Source of the DNA: UBA1535 sp964371035
GTDB taxonomy: Bacteria > Bacillota > Clostridia > Tissierellales > Sedimentibacteraceae
Direction: 5' to 3'
DNA: 14,274 nucleotides
Assembly: GCA_964371035.1 (NCBI GenBank)
Contig: CAYJLG010000048.1
Coordinates: forward strand, 1 to 14,274
Numbering within the stretch: the first letter of the stretch is position 1; each line of letters opens with the position of its first letter. The notes beneath the pieces are model-generated. The model ran no database searches and was not told where the DNA came from. It saw only the letters and a list, made by a program, of their open reading frames with translations. Shown here in pieces: positions 1 through 7,000 of this stretch. A program made the position numbers and the translations under genes.

Positions 1-732
1 TATTCTTGCACCACAAGCACTATATCTCTTTGAAATACTATCAGTAATTATAACTCTGTCTTCTATCTCTTCAAATTGAGCGAAGCTCACATAATCAAGT
101 CCGTCATAAACAAACTCTCTATAAACTTCGTCAGCGATAATGTATAAATCATGTTCTACTGCAATATCTCTTACCATTTCAACTTGTTCTCTTGAATAAA
201 CAGCACCAGTAGGATTTCCTGGATTTGATAGTAGTATAGCTTTTGTTTTATTTGTAATTTTAGCAGTAATCTCTTCTTTTGGTGGTAATTTAAATCCGTT
301 TTCAGCTCTTGTAGTTATTGGAACAACTTTAACTCCTGCAGAATTTCCAAAGCTATTGTAATTCGTATAAAAAGGTTCTGGTACTAAAACTTCATCTCCA
401 TTGTCGCATACTGCAATCAATGAAAATGTCAAAGCTTCACTTCCACCATTAGTTACTAATATATCATCTTTATCATATTTTACACCAAATCCTTCATAGT
501 ATCTAACAAAGCTATCTATCAACTGTGGTAATCCTTGTGAAAACGCATATGCCAATACTTTTTCATCGAAATTCTTTACAGCATCAAAAAATTCTTTTGG
601 TGTTTCTATATCAGGTTGTCCTATGTTTAAATGATAAACTTTTTTCCCTTGTTTTTTAGCATTTTCTGCTAGCGGAACCAATTTACGTATTGGCGACAAT
701 TGCATGTCTTCAATTCTTTGAGAAAATTTCAT
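1..732 (-). CDS. PLP-dependent class I aminotransferase (N-terminal 244 residues, cut by window edge)
   Basis: Fold-type I aminotransferase of the aspartate aminotransferase family, a cytoplasmic enzyme moving amino groups between amino acids and 2-oxo acids; the amino-acid substrate cannot be read from sequence. Visible marks are NPGNPTG at residues 170-176, the DEVY motif from 201 (the Asp contacts the PLP pyridine nitrogen), Tyr122, and SISK ending at Lys235, the expected Schiff-base lysine, followed by the ACGARI stretch. The family is about 390-400 residues, so roughly 150 C-terminal residues lie beyond the left edge. The ATG at 732-730 has an AAAGGAG ribosome site about 7 nt upstream. 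It follows prs on the same strand by 50 nt with no clear terminator between them, so co-transcription is plausible. Confidence 0.93.
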   Translation of the reverse strand, partial: MKFSQRIEDMQLSPIRKLVPLAENAKKQGKKVYHLNIGQPDIETPKEFFDAVKNFDEKVLAYAFSQGLPQLIDSFVRYYEGFGVKYDKDDILVTNGGSEALTFSLIAVCDNGDEVLVPEPFYTNYNSFGNSAGVKVVPITTRAENGFKLPPKEEITAKITNKTKAILLSNPGNPTGAVYSREQVEMVRDIAVEHDLYIIADEVYREFVYDGLDYVSFAQFEEIEDRVIITDSISKRYSACGARI

Positions 733-782
733 ATTAAAACTCCTTTATTATTTATAATTATTTTATTCTGTATTTACAGTGT

Positions 783-1931
783 TTATTTTTCAATATGTTT
801 TTCTAATAAATCATGTATTTTTTGTGCAGGATCTAATAACCCGCTAAGAGATTTATCAAAATTAAGTACATCTATTATACTTGCAATATATTTTGACATA
901 TCAACTTCTTGGTACCATGGTTTTTCTCTTAATTCAGGTGTTCTGTAAATCAAGTTAGTAGTATATACTTTTGAGATTAAGCCTTCTTCGTAAGCTTTAT
1001 CAAATTTTTCCAAACCTTCGTTAAATAATCCAAAACATGCAAAGAAGTAAACTCTATTTGCGCCTTTGTCTCTTAATTTCGTTGCAGAATCAAGCAAAGT
1101 ACCACCAGAAGCAATCATATCGTCAATTATTATTACATCTTTGCCATTAATATCTTCACCTAAAAATTGATGGCTGATAACTGGATTTTTACCGTCAACA
1201 ATTTGCGTATAATCTCTTCTCTTATAGAACATACCAAGATCTAGTCCCATTACAGATGAGTAATAGATACATCTTTTCATTCCGCCTGCATCAGGAGAAA
1301 CTATCATAACATTGTCTTTATTTATATTTATATCTTTTTCATTGTTTAAAAAAGCTTTAATCATTTGATATGTGGGATGGAAGTTTTCAAACCCATTTAA
1401 AGGAATTGCATTTTGAACTTTAGGTTCATGAACATCAAAAGTTAAAATATTTTCAACGCCCATTGCAGCAAGTTCTTGAAGCGTTATTGCACAGTCAAGT
1501 GATTCTCTCATTTGTCTAGCATCTTGTCTTCCTGAGTACAACATAGGCATAATAACAGTTATTCTTCTAGCTTTGCCACCCATTGCACCAATAGTTCTTT
1601 TTAAATCTCTAAAATGGTCATCAGGGCTCATAGCATTGTCCTTGCCATACATTTTATATGTAACACCATAATTAAAAACATCACAAATAATAAAAACATC
1701 ATGTCCTCTTACTGATTCGTAGATTACGCCTTTTGCTTCTCCATTTCCAAATCTAACACAATCAGCCTTAAGTTTAAAAGTAGTAATACCTCTTTCTGCT
1801 ACTTCTTCTTTTCGCCAATCAAGCAGCATTTGATCCACTCTATCAACAATTTCTTCTACGCCTTTCATACCGATGATTGATAAGTCTGCTATTGCTTCAT
1901 GTTTTTCGATTGCCACAACTATCTTTGACAT
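783..1931 (-). CDS. prs: Ribose-phosphate pyrophosphokinase (PRPP synthetase), long divergent form
   Basis: Makes 5-phosphoribosyl diphosphate from ribose 5-phosphate and ATP, the precursor for purines, pyrimidines, NAD, histidine and tryptophan. The PRPP-binding loop DVIIIDDMIASGGTLLD is at residues 265-281. The equivalents of the usual YARQDR and DLHA motifs read LYSGRQDAR (131-139) and FDVHEPKVQ (165-173). At 382 residues it is longer than the classical form of about 315, with extra N-terminal sequence, and the motifs are diverged. I chose the ATG at 1931-1929 because GGAGGAAC sits just upstream. The same frame stays open to 2042, but that extension runs through the tRNA-Lys gene and cannot be coding. 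It is likely transcribed from readthrough of, or a promoter near, the tRNA, and may continue into the aminotransferase gene. Confidence 0.9.
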   Translation of the reverse strand: MSKIVVAIEKHEAIADLSIIGMKGVEEIVDRVDQMLLDWRKEEVAERGITTFKLKADCVRFGNGEAKGVIYESVRGHDVFIICDVFNYGVTYKMYGKDNAMSPDDHFRDLKRTIGAMGGKARRITVIMPMLYSGRQDARQMRESLDCAITLQELAAMGVENILTFDVHEPKVQNAIPLNGFENFHPTYQMIKAFLNNEKDININKDNVMIVSPDAGGMKRCIYYSSVMGLDLGMFYKRRDYTQIVDGKNPVISHQFLGEDINGKDVIIIDDMIASGGTLLDSATKLRDKGANRVYFFACFGLFNEGLEKFDKAYEEGLISKVYTTNLIYRTPELREKPWYQEVDMSKYIASIIDVLNFDKSLSGLLDPAQKIHDLLEKHIEK

Positions 1932-1961
1932 TTGTTCCTCCAAGTTTTTATATCTAATATC

Positions 1962-2003
1962 AAAAAAATCGGCATTCAACGTCGCTAAGATCGTCAAATA
2001 CCG
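1962..2003 (-). terminator. Likely intrinsic terminator of tRNA-Lys
   Basis: On the minus strand CGGTATT (2003-1997) can pair with AATGCCG (1976-1970), 7 bp with one G-U pair. It is followed almost at once by seven T residues (1968-1962). It lies 7 nt past the tRNA 3' end and about 30 nt before the prs start, so it should end the tRNA transcript. Partial readthrough into prs is possible, since I found no separate strong prs promoter. Confidence 0.55.
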
Positions 2004-2009
2004 TTTAGA

Positions 2010-2085
2010 TGGTGACCCATCCGCGATTCGAACGCGGGACACCCTGATTAAAAGTCAGGTGCTCTGCCGGCTGAGCTAATGGGTC
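2010..2085 (-). tRNA. tRNA-Lys (anticodon UUU)
   Basis: A complete cloverleaf reads on the minus strand: acceptor GACCCAT pairs with ATGGGTC, the D arm is GCTCAGCCGGCAGAGC, the anticodon stem CCTGA/TCAGG encloses loop CTTTTAA (anticodon TTT), and the T arm is CCGCG-TTCGAAT-CGCGG. The 3' CCA is encoded (plus-strand TGG at 2010-2012). It decodes AAA and AAG lysine codons, AAA being very common in this AT-rich sequence. It stands alone, with its own promoter about 85 nt upstream and a terminator directly after. Confidence 0.97.
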
Positions 2086-2170
2086 ATATAATGAATATAT
2101 TCTTTTATCAATATCATTGAAACATTAATCTTAAAACTATATTCATTTTTATATGCCTTACGACTTGATA

Positions 2171-2199
2171 ATAATACAATAGTATATGATTGTTGTCAA
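2171..2199 (-). promoter_or_regulatory. Sigma-A-type promoter for tRNA-Lys
   Basis: Minus-strand TTGACA (2199-2194), a 17-nt spacer, and TATTAT (2176-2171). The perfect -35 and near-consensus -10 suit a strong stable-RNA promoter. Predicted transcription starts near 2164, leaving a leader of roughly 78 nt to be trimmed from the tRNA 5' end. Confidence 0.8.
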
Positions 2200-2209
2200 T
2201 AGAAAAATT

Positions 2210-2273
2210 AATAAAAACAAATTAATTTCGTATGCCTGGTTACTATTAAATTACAGTTCTATTTGTTTTTATT
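2210..2273 (-). terminator. Possible terminator after the GGDEF gene
   Basis: A perfect 13-bp inverted repeat, AATAAAAACAAAT (2210-2222) and ATTTGTTTTTATT (2261-2273 on the plus strand), brackets the stop codon of the GGDEF gene with a 38-nt loop. Read on the minus strand, the second arm is T-rich and continues into further T residues. The arms are almost all A-T and the loop is long, so this may be chance in AT-rich DNA. Confidence 0.3.
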
Positions 2274-3692
2274 TTCATATAGGGATTTATCTGCTATTTC
2301 ATAAACTTGGTCAAAGTCTAAATTATTATTAGATGAATATCCAAAAGTTGCACTATATTTTACACCTTTAACCATATTTTTTTCTACTTGCATTGAAATG
2401 GTATCTATTAATTCTAATACATCATTTTCTGATAAATCTTTTGCAATTATAATAAACTCATCGCCACCTATTCTATAAGATGAGATTTTATCATTATCTA
2501 CTGAATTTAAGATATGGCCAAAGGCTTTTATTACCTCATCACCAAAAGCATGTCCATAGTTATCATTTATTTCTTTAAACTTATCTAAATCATATAATAT
2601 TAATGAATAATTTTCATCTTTATTTAGCTGTTTTTTCATATTTTCAAATGCATATCTATTATTACAATTTGTTAAAGGATCTTTGTTTACTGCAATATTT
2701 AATTTACTATTTTCTTGCTCGTATTTAAAATTTTCAATAAAAATTTGATCTTCTGCATCTTCCATATCTTTTTTGATTTCAAATAATTCTTCATATAATT
2801 CTATTACTTTTTCTAAATTATTCAATTTTTTATAATATGAAATTTCATACTGAACTATTTGACATTTAACATAATAAGTATTTTGAGCGTCAAACGCGTC
2901 TCGCATTTTTTGTATTATATCAACATAACATGCAGGCATAGTGATCAAAAATGAGTTTAATACCAAAAATAATCCTTCAGCATCAAGATATGTAACTTCT
3001 TTTTCTAATATTGTTTTAAAAATCAATTCTTCCGTTTCTTTAACTTTTTCTATATCTCCAAGAGTATACTCATAATTATAGAAACAGTCCAAAACATCTA
3101 AAACTCTATCAGTATTTTTTGATATTTCTTTAAATTTAGGCATATGTTTTTTAGCTTCTTCAATATTATTCATGCGCAAGTTACACATTATATTCAAATA
3201 GTATTTTTTAACATATAAAAACGGGACTACTAACTCTTCATCAGATATTTGATTGATTTGATCTAGAACCTTTGTAAATTCTTGTTTATTGTAGCCTACT
3301 GTAGCTAGATTATATATAAGGGCTGCATATAATTTGCTTTCTCTATCAATATATTTTAGTGCTTCTTCAAGATAATATTTTGATAAATTATATTTTGCAT
3401 TCATACATTCCATGCAACCAACAACATTAAAAATATTAGGATAATATGGCAAAGTTTTAAGTTCTTCATCTGTGTGAAACAAAGCATGTTTTGCAATTTT
3501 ACTCGCTTTTCTAAGTTCAACTCTTAAAAAATATTTAGCACACAAAATTAAATCCAACATTAAAACATATTCTTTTTCATTATTTGACTGATATTCCGTA
3601 CGCATTTTTTCTAATTTTTCCATATTTTCATCAGAATTATCAGAAACAGCTAATTCCATATATAATTTTGATACATCATCTAATTTGCCCAT
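2259..3692 (-). CDS. Helical-repeat (TPR-like) diguanylate cyclase, GGDEF domain
   Basis: A 477-residue soluble protein with no signal peptide or membrane helix. Residues 1 to about 320 are alpha-helical with paired Ala/Leu/Tyr-rich helices typical of TPR-like repeats, probably a protein-binding or sensing module. A short coiled linker leads into a GGDEF domain from DPLTN at 338 to the end. The active-site loop is an intact GGDEF at 409-413. Metal-binding Asp368 and the LDKFKEINDNYGH segment are present, and the C-terminus carries ADKSLYENK. It should make cyclic di-GMP from two GTP. The RxxD inhibitory site expected five residues before GGDEF is absent (NDKI there), so product inhibition at that site is unlikely. 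The ATG follows CGGAGAAAAC. It is a single gene with its own promoter. Confidence 0.9.
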   Translation of the reverse strand: MGKLDDVSKLYMELAVSDNSDENMEKLEKMRTEYQSNNEKEYVLMLDLILCAKYFLRVELRKASKIAKHALFHTDEELKTLPYYPNIFNVVGCMECMNAKYNLSKYYLEEALKYIDRESKLYAALIYNLATVGYNKQEFTKVLDQINQISDEELVVPFLYVKKYYLNIMCNLRMNNIEEAKKHMPKFKEISKNTDRVLDVLDCFYNYEYTLGDIEKVKETEELIFKTILEKEVTYLDAEGLFLVLNSFLITMPACYVDIIQKMRDAFDAQNTYYVKCQIVQYEISYYKKLNNLEKVIELYEELFEIKKDMEDAEDQIFIENFKYEQENSKLNIAVNKDPLTNCNNRYAFENMKKQLNKDENYSLILYDLDKFKEINDNYGHAFGDEVIKAFGHILNSVDNDKISSYRIGGDEFIIIAKDLSENDVLELIDTISMQVEKNMVKGVKYSATFGYSSNNNLDFDQVYEIADKSLYENKNK

Positions 3693-3748
3693 GTTTTCTC
3701 CGTTTTTATTTGATTATATTTTTATTTTTAAATGCTTTGTATAAAGTT

Positions 3749-3777
3749 ATTATAATATTATATTTGCTATATTTCAA
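3749..3777 (-). promoter_or_regulatory. Sigma-A-type promoter for the GGDEF gene
   Basis: Minus-strand TTGAAA (3777-3772), a 17-nt spacer and a perfect TATAAT (3754-3749), about 57 nt before the start codon. It lies between the stop of the upstream aldolase-family gene and this gene, so the GGDEF gene can be transcribed independently. Confidence 0.75.
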
Positions 3778-3820
3778 TAATTATTTAATAATTTCCCATA
3801 ATATGATGTATAGTCTGTTA

Positions 3821-4912
3821 CTACTTCATATCATTATATTCAAATCCAACTATTTCATCATCGTTTATCAAAGTAAATTTGTCTGCTAAGTTTGCAGTCG
3901 AACAAGAATGATTGGTTATAAATCTTAGTTTTTGTCCTATTTTCAATCCTTCTTTAGGATCTGCTTTTATTTTGCCTACTTCTTCTGACAAACTTGTAAT
4001 TATGACATTTGGATATTCTTTACAATATCCAAATCCCACGACATTAGATACCCCATGCGCTCCTTGATCAAGACCAAAAGCTTTGCTTCCTGCATCTATA
4101 ATATATAAACCTTCTGACGGGTTTGAAACAATTGTGGCTAAAACAGTTAAAGCACATTCTTTAAAAGTACATGCACCTAAAGATTGTTGTATTCTATCAA
4201 AAAATACATAATTTCCTGGTCGTTGAACATTGATCATCTTGTTGTTTTTACACGAAGATTTAAATGTTGGGCTACTACCACTAGCCACAATTTCAGGAGT
4301 AAACCCTATATTAACTAGATTTTCTATAGCCATTTCCATTGCATTTTTCTCTTCGATAACGCAATTTTCGACTTGTTTTTCATCTGAACAACCATATACT
4401 TGTCCAGGGTGTGTTTGTATGCCTAGGAACTCGATGTTTTCAAATTTATTTAAATTGTTTTGAAGTTCAGATATATCTTTTGGTAAAACGCCAAATCTAT
4501 TCAACCCACTATTTACGGTGATTAAGTATTTTGCTTTTTCATTGTTTGCAATCAGAAGATCGTTTAACATCTTTCCTTGGACTACATTATCGATACTAAA
4601 AATAAAATCTACTTTATCTAGAAAGCTTATTGCTTTTTTAAAATTAGCTTCACTCGCTAAAGGATAGGCATATACAATTCTTTTTGCGCCTATTTCTATC
4701 AATTTTTCGACTTCTTTTAGAGTTCCCGCAAGAAAATTGCTCGTACCACTTTTTATCTGCTGCTTAGCAATATACGTACTTTTATGCGTCTTTGTCATTG
4801 GCCAAAGCTCGATGTTGTTTTGGGTGCAAATTTTCTGATAATTATTTATATTGGCATTCATAACTTCTACATCTAAAAGAAATGCAGGTGTGCACAAATC
4901 ATTTATTTTCAT
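3821..4912 (-). CDS. Fold-type III PLP enzyme, D-threonine aldolase/D-serine dehydratase-like
   Basis: A 363-residue member of the alanine racemase-fold family whose best-known members act on D-threonine, D-serine or D-threo-3-hydroxyaspartate. The N-terminus has the TPAFLLD strand (8-14). The TKTHK motif (40-44) carries the PLP lysine, where relatives show PH.KTHK. A C-terminal NHSCSTANL segment supplies His335 and Cys337, the metal-ligand pair of this family. An intact lysine and metal site argue for an active metal-assisted enzyme, but the substrate is not determinable from sequence. The ATG has GAGGAA about 6 nt upstream. It diverges from the ECF-type operon, with the two promoters back to back in a 144-nt gap; any functional tie is unproven. 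Confidence 0.82.
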   Translation of the reverse strand: MKINDLCTPAFLLDVEVMNANINNYQKICTQNNIELWPMTKTHKSTYIAKQQIKSGTSNFLAGTLKEVEKLIEIGAKRIVYAYPLASEANFKKAISFLDKVDFIFSIDNVVQGKMLNDLLIANNEKAKYLITVNSGLNRFGVLPKDISELQNNLNKFENIEFLGIQTHPGQVYGCSDEKQVENCVIEEKNAMEMAIENLVNIGFTPEIVASGSSPTFKSSCKNNKMINVQRPGNYVFFDRIQQSLGACTFKECALTVLATIVSNPSEGLYIIDAGSKAFGLDQGAHGVSNVVGFGYCKEYPNVIITSLSEEVGKIKADPKEGLKIGQKLRFITNHSCSTANLADKFTLINDDEIVGFEYNDMK

Positions 4913-4950
4913 GATATTTCCTCTACTTGATATGAAATATGGTTATTAAG

Positions 4951-4979
4951 ATACTAGCATAATTTTATTTAAAAGTAAA
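4951..4979 (-). promoter_or_regulatory. Promoter for the D-threonine aldolase-like gene
   Basis: Minus-strand TTTACT (4979-4974), a 17-nt spacer, and TAGTAT (4956-4951) preceded by TGC, which makes an extended -10. It is 39 nt before the start codon and points away from the plus-strand operon promoter about 20 bp to its right. Confidence 0.6.
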
Positions 4980-4997
4980 TAAATTTTGAATATCTGA

Positions 4998-5026
4998 GTG
5001 ACTTTAATTGTTCAATGTGTTAAAAT
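4998..5026 (+). promoter_or_regulatory. Promoter of the ECF-type transporter operon
   Basis: GTGACT (4998-5003), a 17-nt spacer and TAAAAT (5021-5026) preceded by TGT (extended -10). The predicted start is near 5033, giving a leader of only about 24 nt before the first gene, too short for a riboswitch. Confidence 0.55.
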
Positions 5027-5056
5027 ATTAAATATAAAAATTTGGAGTTATATATT

Positions 5057-5593
5057 ATGAAAAGTAGCCAAACAAACTTTAAAGAAAAAAAAATCATATT
5101 AGTTATGACGTGTATTTTAACAATATTAACAATAATTTTCGTGTTCTTAAACAAAAACACACTCACTAATTATGGTGATGAAAAAATAGATGGCACAATC
5201 TTATTTATTTACGGCGAACAACAAGATTATGTCGATTTTGAATATATTGAAAAATTGCCTCAAACCGAATTTGAAGCTACTGTAAGAAGTAGCGGACAAA
5301 GCCCCAAAGAAGTAATGTATACTGCTGTTAAAATGTCTGATATATTAAATAGTTTAGGTATAGATTATAAATCTACTAATAGAGCTATCATACGTGCTGA
5401 AGATGCGTACGCTTCGGCTGTAAGTGCAGAAGATATCGATATCGATGACAATGTGTATATCGCCTATAAAATAGATGACAAATATATGCAATCAAGAGAA
5501 AATGGTGGAGAAGGTCCTTTTCAACTAGTAATTCGACAAGATAATTTTAGTCAAAGATGGGTCAAATATGTCGTAGAGGTGGAAATCGAGTGA
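5057..5593 (+). CDS. Membrane-anchored protein with a sulfite-oxidase/molybdopterin-oxidoreductase-like domain
   Basis: 178 residues. One hydrophobic helix (about 13-31) follows a Lys-rich N-terminus, predicting a signal anchor with the rest outside the cell. No convincing lipobox precedes Cys19. The outer domain (about 45-178) resembles the sulfite-oxidase molybdopterin-binding fold: a TAVKMSDILNSLGI segment like the usual TG.PL.DLL..AG, an IIRAEDAYASAVSAED strand pair like VV.ADGY...., and a GPFQLVI then RWVKYVVEVEI ending like GP.RLV...KWV..IEV. The Mo-ligating Cys of true enzymes is missing (RSSGQ at 77-81), so a binding rather than catalytic role is likely. The ATG at 5057 is preceded by TTGGAG. 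Its stop overlaps the next gene's GTG (GTGA). First gene of the operon. Fold assignment is by pattern recall. Confidence 0.62.
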   Translation: MKSSQTNFKEKKIILVMTCILTILTIIFVFLNKNTLTNYGDEKIDGTILFIYGEQQDYVDFEYIEKLPQTEFEATVRSSGQSPKEVMYTAVKMSDILNSLGIDYKSTNRAIIRAEDAYASAVSAEDIDIDDNVYIAYKIDDKYMQSRENGGEGPFQLVIRQDNFSQRWVKYVVEVEIE

Positions 5594-6285
5594 AACCAAA
5601 CGATAATTATTTGATCAGGATAGAAAATTTGTCATTTATGTATGACAAGGCAAAAACAATATTTGAGAATCTAAATCTTCATATTTGTGAAGGAGATGTC
5701 ATAGGTATCAAAGGTGATTCTGGTGTAGGAAAAAGCACATTTTGCAATATTTTATGTGGTATTATACCAAACAATGTAAATGGTATTTTGACTGGTGATG
5801 TTTATTTTGGAGAAAAAAATATAAAAAATATGAATATTGCTCAAATTTCAACTTATGTGAGCATAGTTTTTCAAAATGCCAAAAATCAATTTTTCGCACC
5901 AACTTTAGAAGAAAATTTAGCATTTGCCCCTGAAAATTTAAAATTGACTCAAAGTGAAATAGAAAAAAGAGTAGTTGAATCTTTGGAGCTTGTAGGTTTG
6001 TCTGATTATAGATATTTTTCGCCATTCAAACTTTCAGGCGGGCAACAACATTTAGCTGCAATTGCTTCTATTATAACACTTTCGCCAAGTGTTGTAATTT
6101 TGGATGAAACTATGGCTTCACTTGATAATAAATCAAAAGACATTGTTTTTTCTATTGTTTCTAAGCTTAAATCTGAAGGAAAGGCAATAATTATGGTTGA
6201 ACACGAAGAATCTAGTTTTGAAATTTGCAATAAAATCATGATGCTTAAAGATAAAACTTGGGAGATTTGCTATGACAGAACATAG
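5590..6285 (+). CDS. ECF-type ABC transporter ATPase (EcfA/CbiO family), first subunit
   Basis: A 231-residue cytoplasmic ATPase that would power uptake through an EcfT-type membrane subunit. Walker A GDSGVGKST is at 42-50. The Q-loop VFQNAKNQF centres on Gln95 and resembles the QNPDNQF version typical of EcfA/CbiO. The signature is LSGGQ (148-152), Walker B VVILDE (168-173) has catalytic Glu173, and the switch His is 205 (MVEHEES). All ATP-hydrolysis residues are present. I place the start at GTG 5590, which overlaps the preceding TGA as GTGA, with GGTGG about 7 nt upstream. An in-frame ATG at 5557 lies inside the previous gene and lacks a ribosome site. It overlaps the second ATPase gene by 14 nt, so the two are probably translated in step and form a heterodimer. 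Confidence 0.9.
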   Translation: MKPNDNYLIRIENLSFMYDKAKTIFENLNLHICEGDVIGIKGDSGVGKSTFCNILCGIIPNNVNGILTGDVYFGEKNIKNMNIAQISTYVSIVFQNAKNQFFAPTLEENLAFAPENLKLTQSEIEKRVVESLELVGLSDYRYFSPFKLSGGQQHLAAIASIITLSPSVVILDETMASLDNKSKDIVFSIVSKLKSEGKAIIMVEHEESSFEICNKIMMLKDKTWEICYDRT

Positions 6286-7000
6286 TATTAATAATGATGC
6301 TTTTAGAGTAAATGCGTCAAAAGACAACGATAATCAGCATTTTATAAAATCAAGAGATATGCAGTTTAGGTATGATTCAGGATTTTTTTTAAACAACATA
6401 AATTTAAATATCTCAAAAGATGAAGTTACTTTTTTGATTGGTGAAAATGGCAGTGGAAAATCTACTCTTAGCAAACTCCTAAGCGGTATCTATAAGCCTT
6501 TAAGTGGAGATGTTTTTATTGATAATACAAACACAAAACAACTAAAATTAAGCGATATAGGAAAAAAAATAGGGTATATGTGGCAAAATGTAGATCTGCA
6601 AATCTTTTGTATAACAGTTTGGGATGAGATTTTGTTCAAACATAGGATAGAAAAAAAACTTTCGCCAGAAATTGAGAATAAAGCAGAGTTGTTATTAGAC
6701 AGATTTAAGTTATCTCATTTAAAGCATAGCAATACTTTTACTATTAGTAAAGGAGAGAAGCAGAGACTTGCAATTGCAACAATGATGTTAACAGGAGCTG
6801 AGTATTTTTTTATGGATGAACCTACTGTAGGATTAGATGAAAATTGCAAGAATGTTCTTGTGGATTTGATAAATGAATTAAAAAAATCAGGCATAGGTCT
6901 TTTTATAATAAGTCATGACGATAGCTTTATAAGCAAAAGCGCTGACAGAATTATAAAACTTGATAAAGGCAAGGTAATATTTGATGAAAATGCAAGATAA
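6272..7000 (+). CDS. ECF-type ABC transporter ATPase, second subunit
   Basis: A 242-residue ATPase, partner of the preceding one. Walker A GENGSGKST is at 57-65, the Q-loop Gln105 lies in YMWQNVDLQIF, Walker B YFFMDEPTVGLD (178-189) has the catalytic Glu, and His215 is the switch (IISHDD). The signature is ISKGE (158-162) rather than LSGGQ, a substitution that can make the two composite ATP sites of a heterodimer unequal. About 25 residues precede the first beta-strand, longer than usual. The ATG has GGGAG about 7 nt upstream, inside the previous gene. It overlaps the next gene by about 17 nt. Confidence 0.9.
   Translation: MTEHSINNDAFRVNASKDNDNQHFIKSRDMQFRYDSGFFLNNINLNISKDEVTFLIGENGSGKSTLSKLLSGIYKPLSGDVFIDNTNTKQLKLSDIGKKIGYMWQNVDLQIFCITVWDEILFKHRIEKKLSPEIENKAELLLDRFKLSHLKHSNTFTISKGEKQRLAIATMMLTGAEYFFMDEPTVGLDENCKNVLVDLINELKKSGIGLFIISHDDSFISKSADRIIKLDKGKVIFDENAR

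Noticed and set aside
1932..2042. N-terminal extension of prs by 37 codons in the same open frame
   Set aside because: It would run through the tRNA-Lys 3' half and its terminator; the ATG at 1931 has a strong ribosome site and gives a normal-looking start.
3811..3822. Twelve-base match between 3811-3822 and the opposite strand at 11626-11637
   Set aside because: Matches of this length are expected by chance many times in a window this size with AT bias; no longer shared context.
5042..5056. TTG start five codons upstream for the first gene of the ECF-type operon
   Set aside because: The TTGGAG at 5042-5047 is itself the ribosome site for the ATG at 5057.
5557..5589. ATG start for the first ATPase
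   Set aside because: It lies inside the previous coding region without a ribosome site, and adds residues not aligned to the family; the GTG at 5590 overlaps the stop as GTGA.
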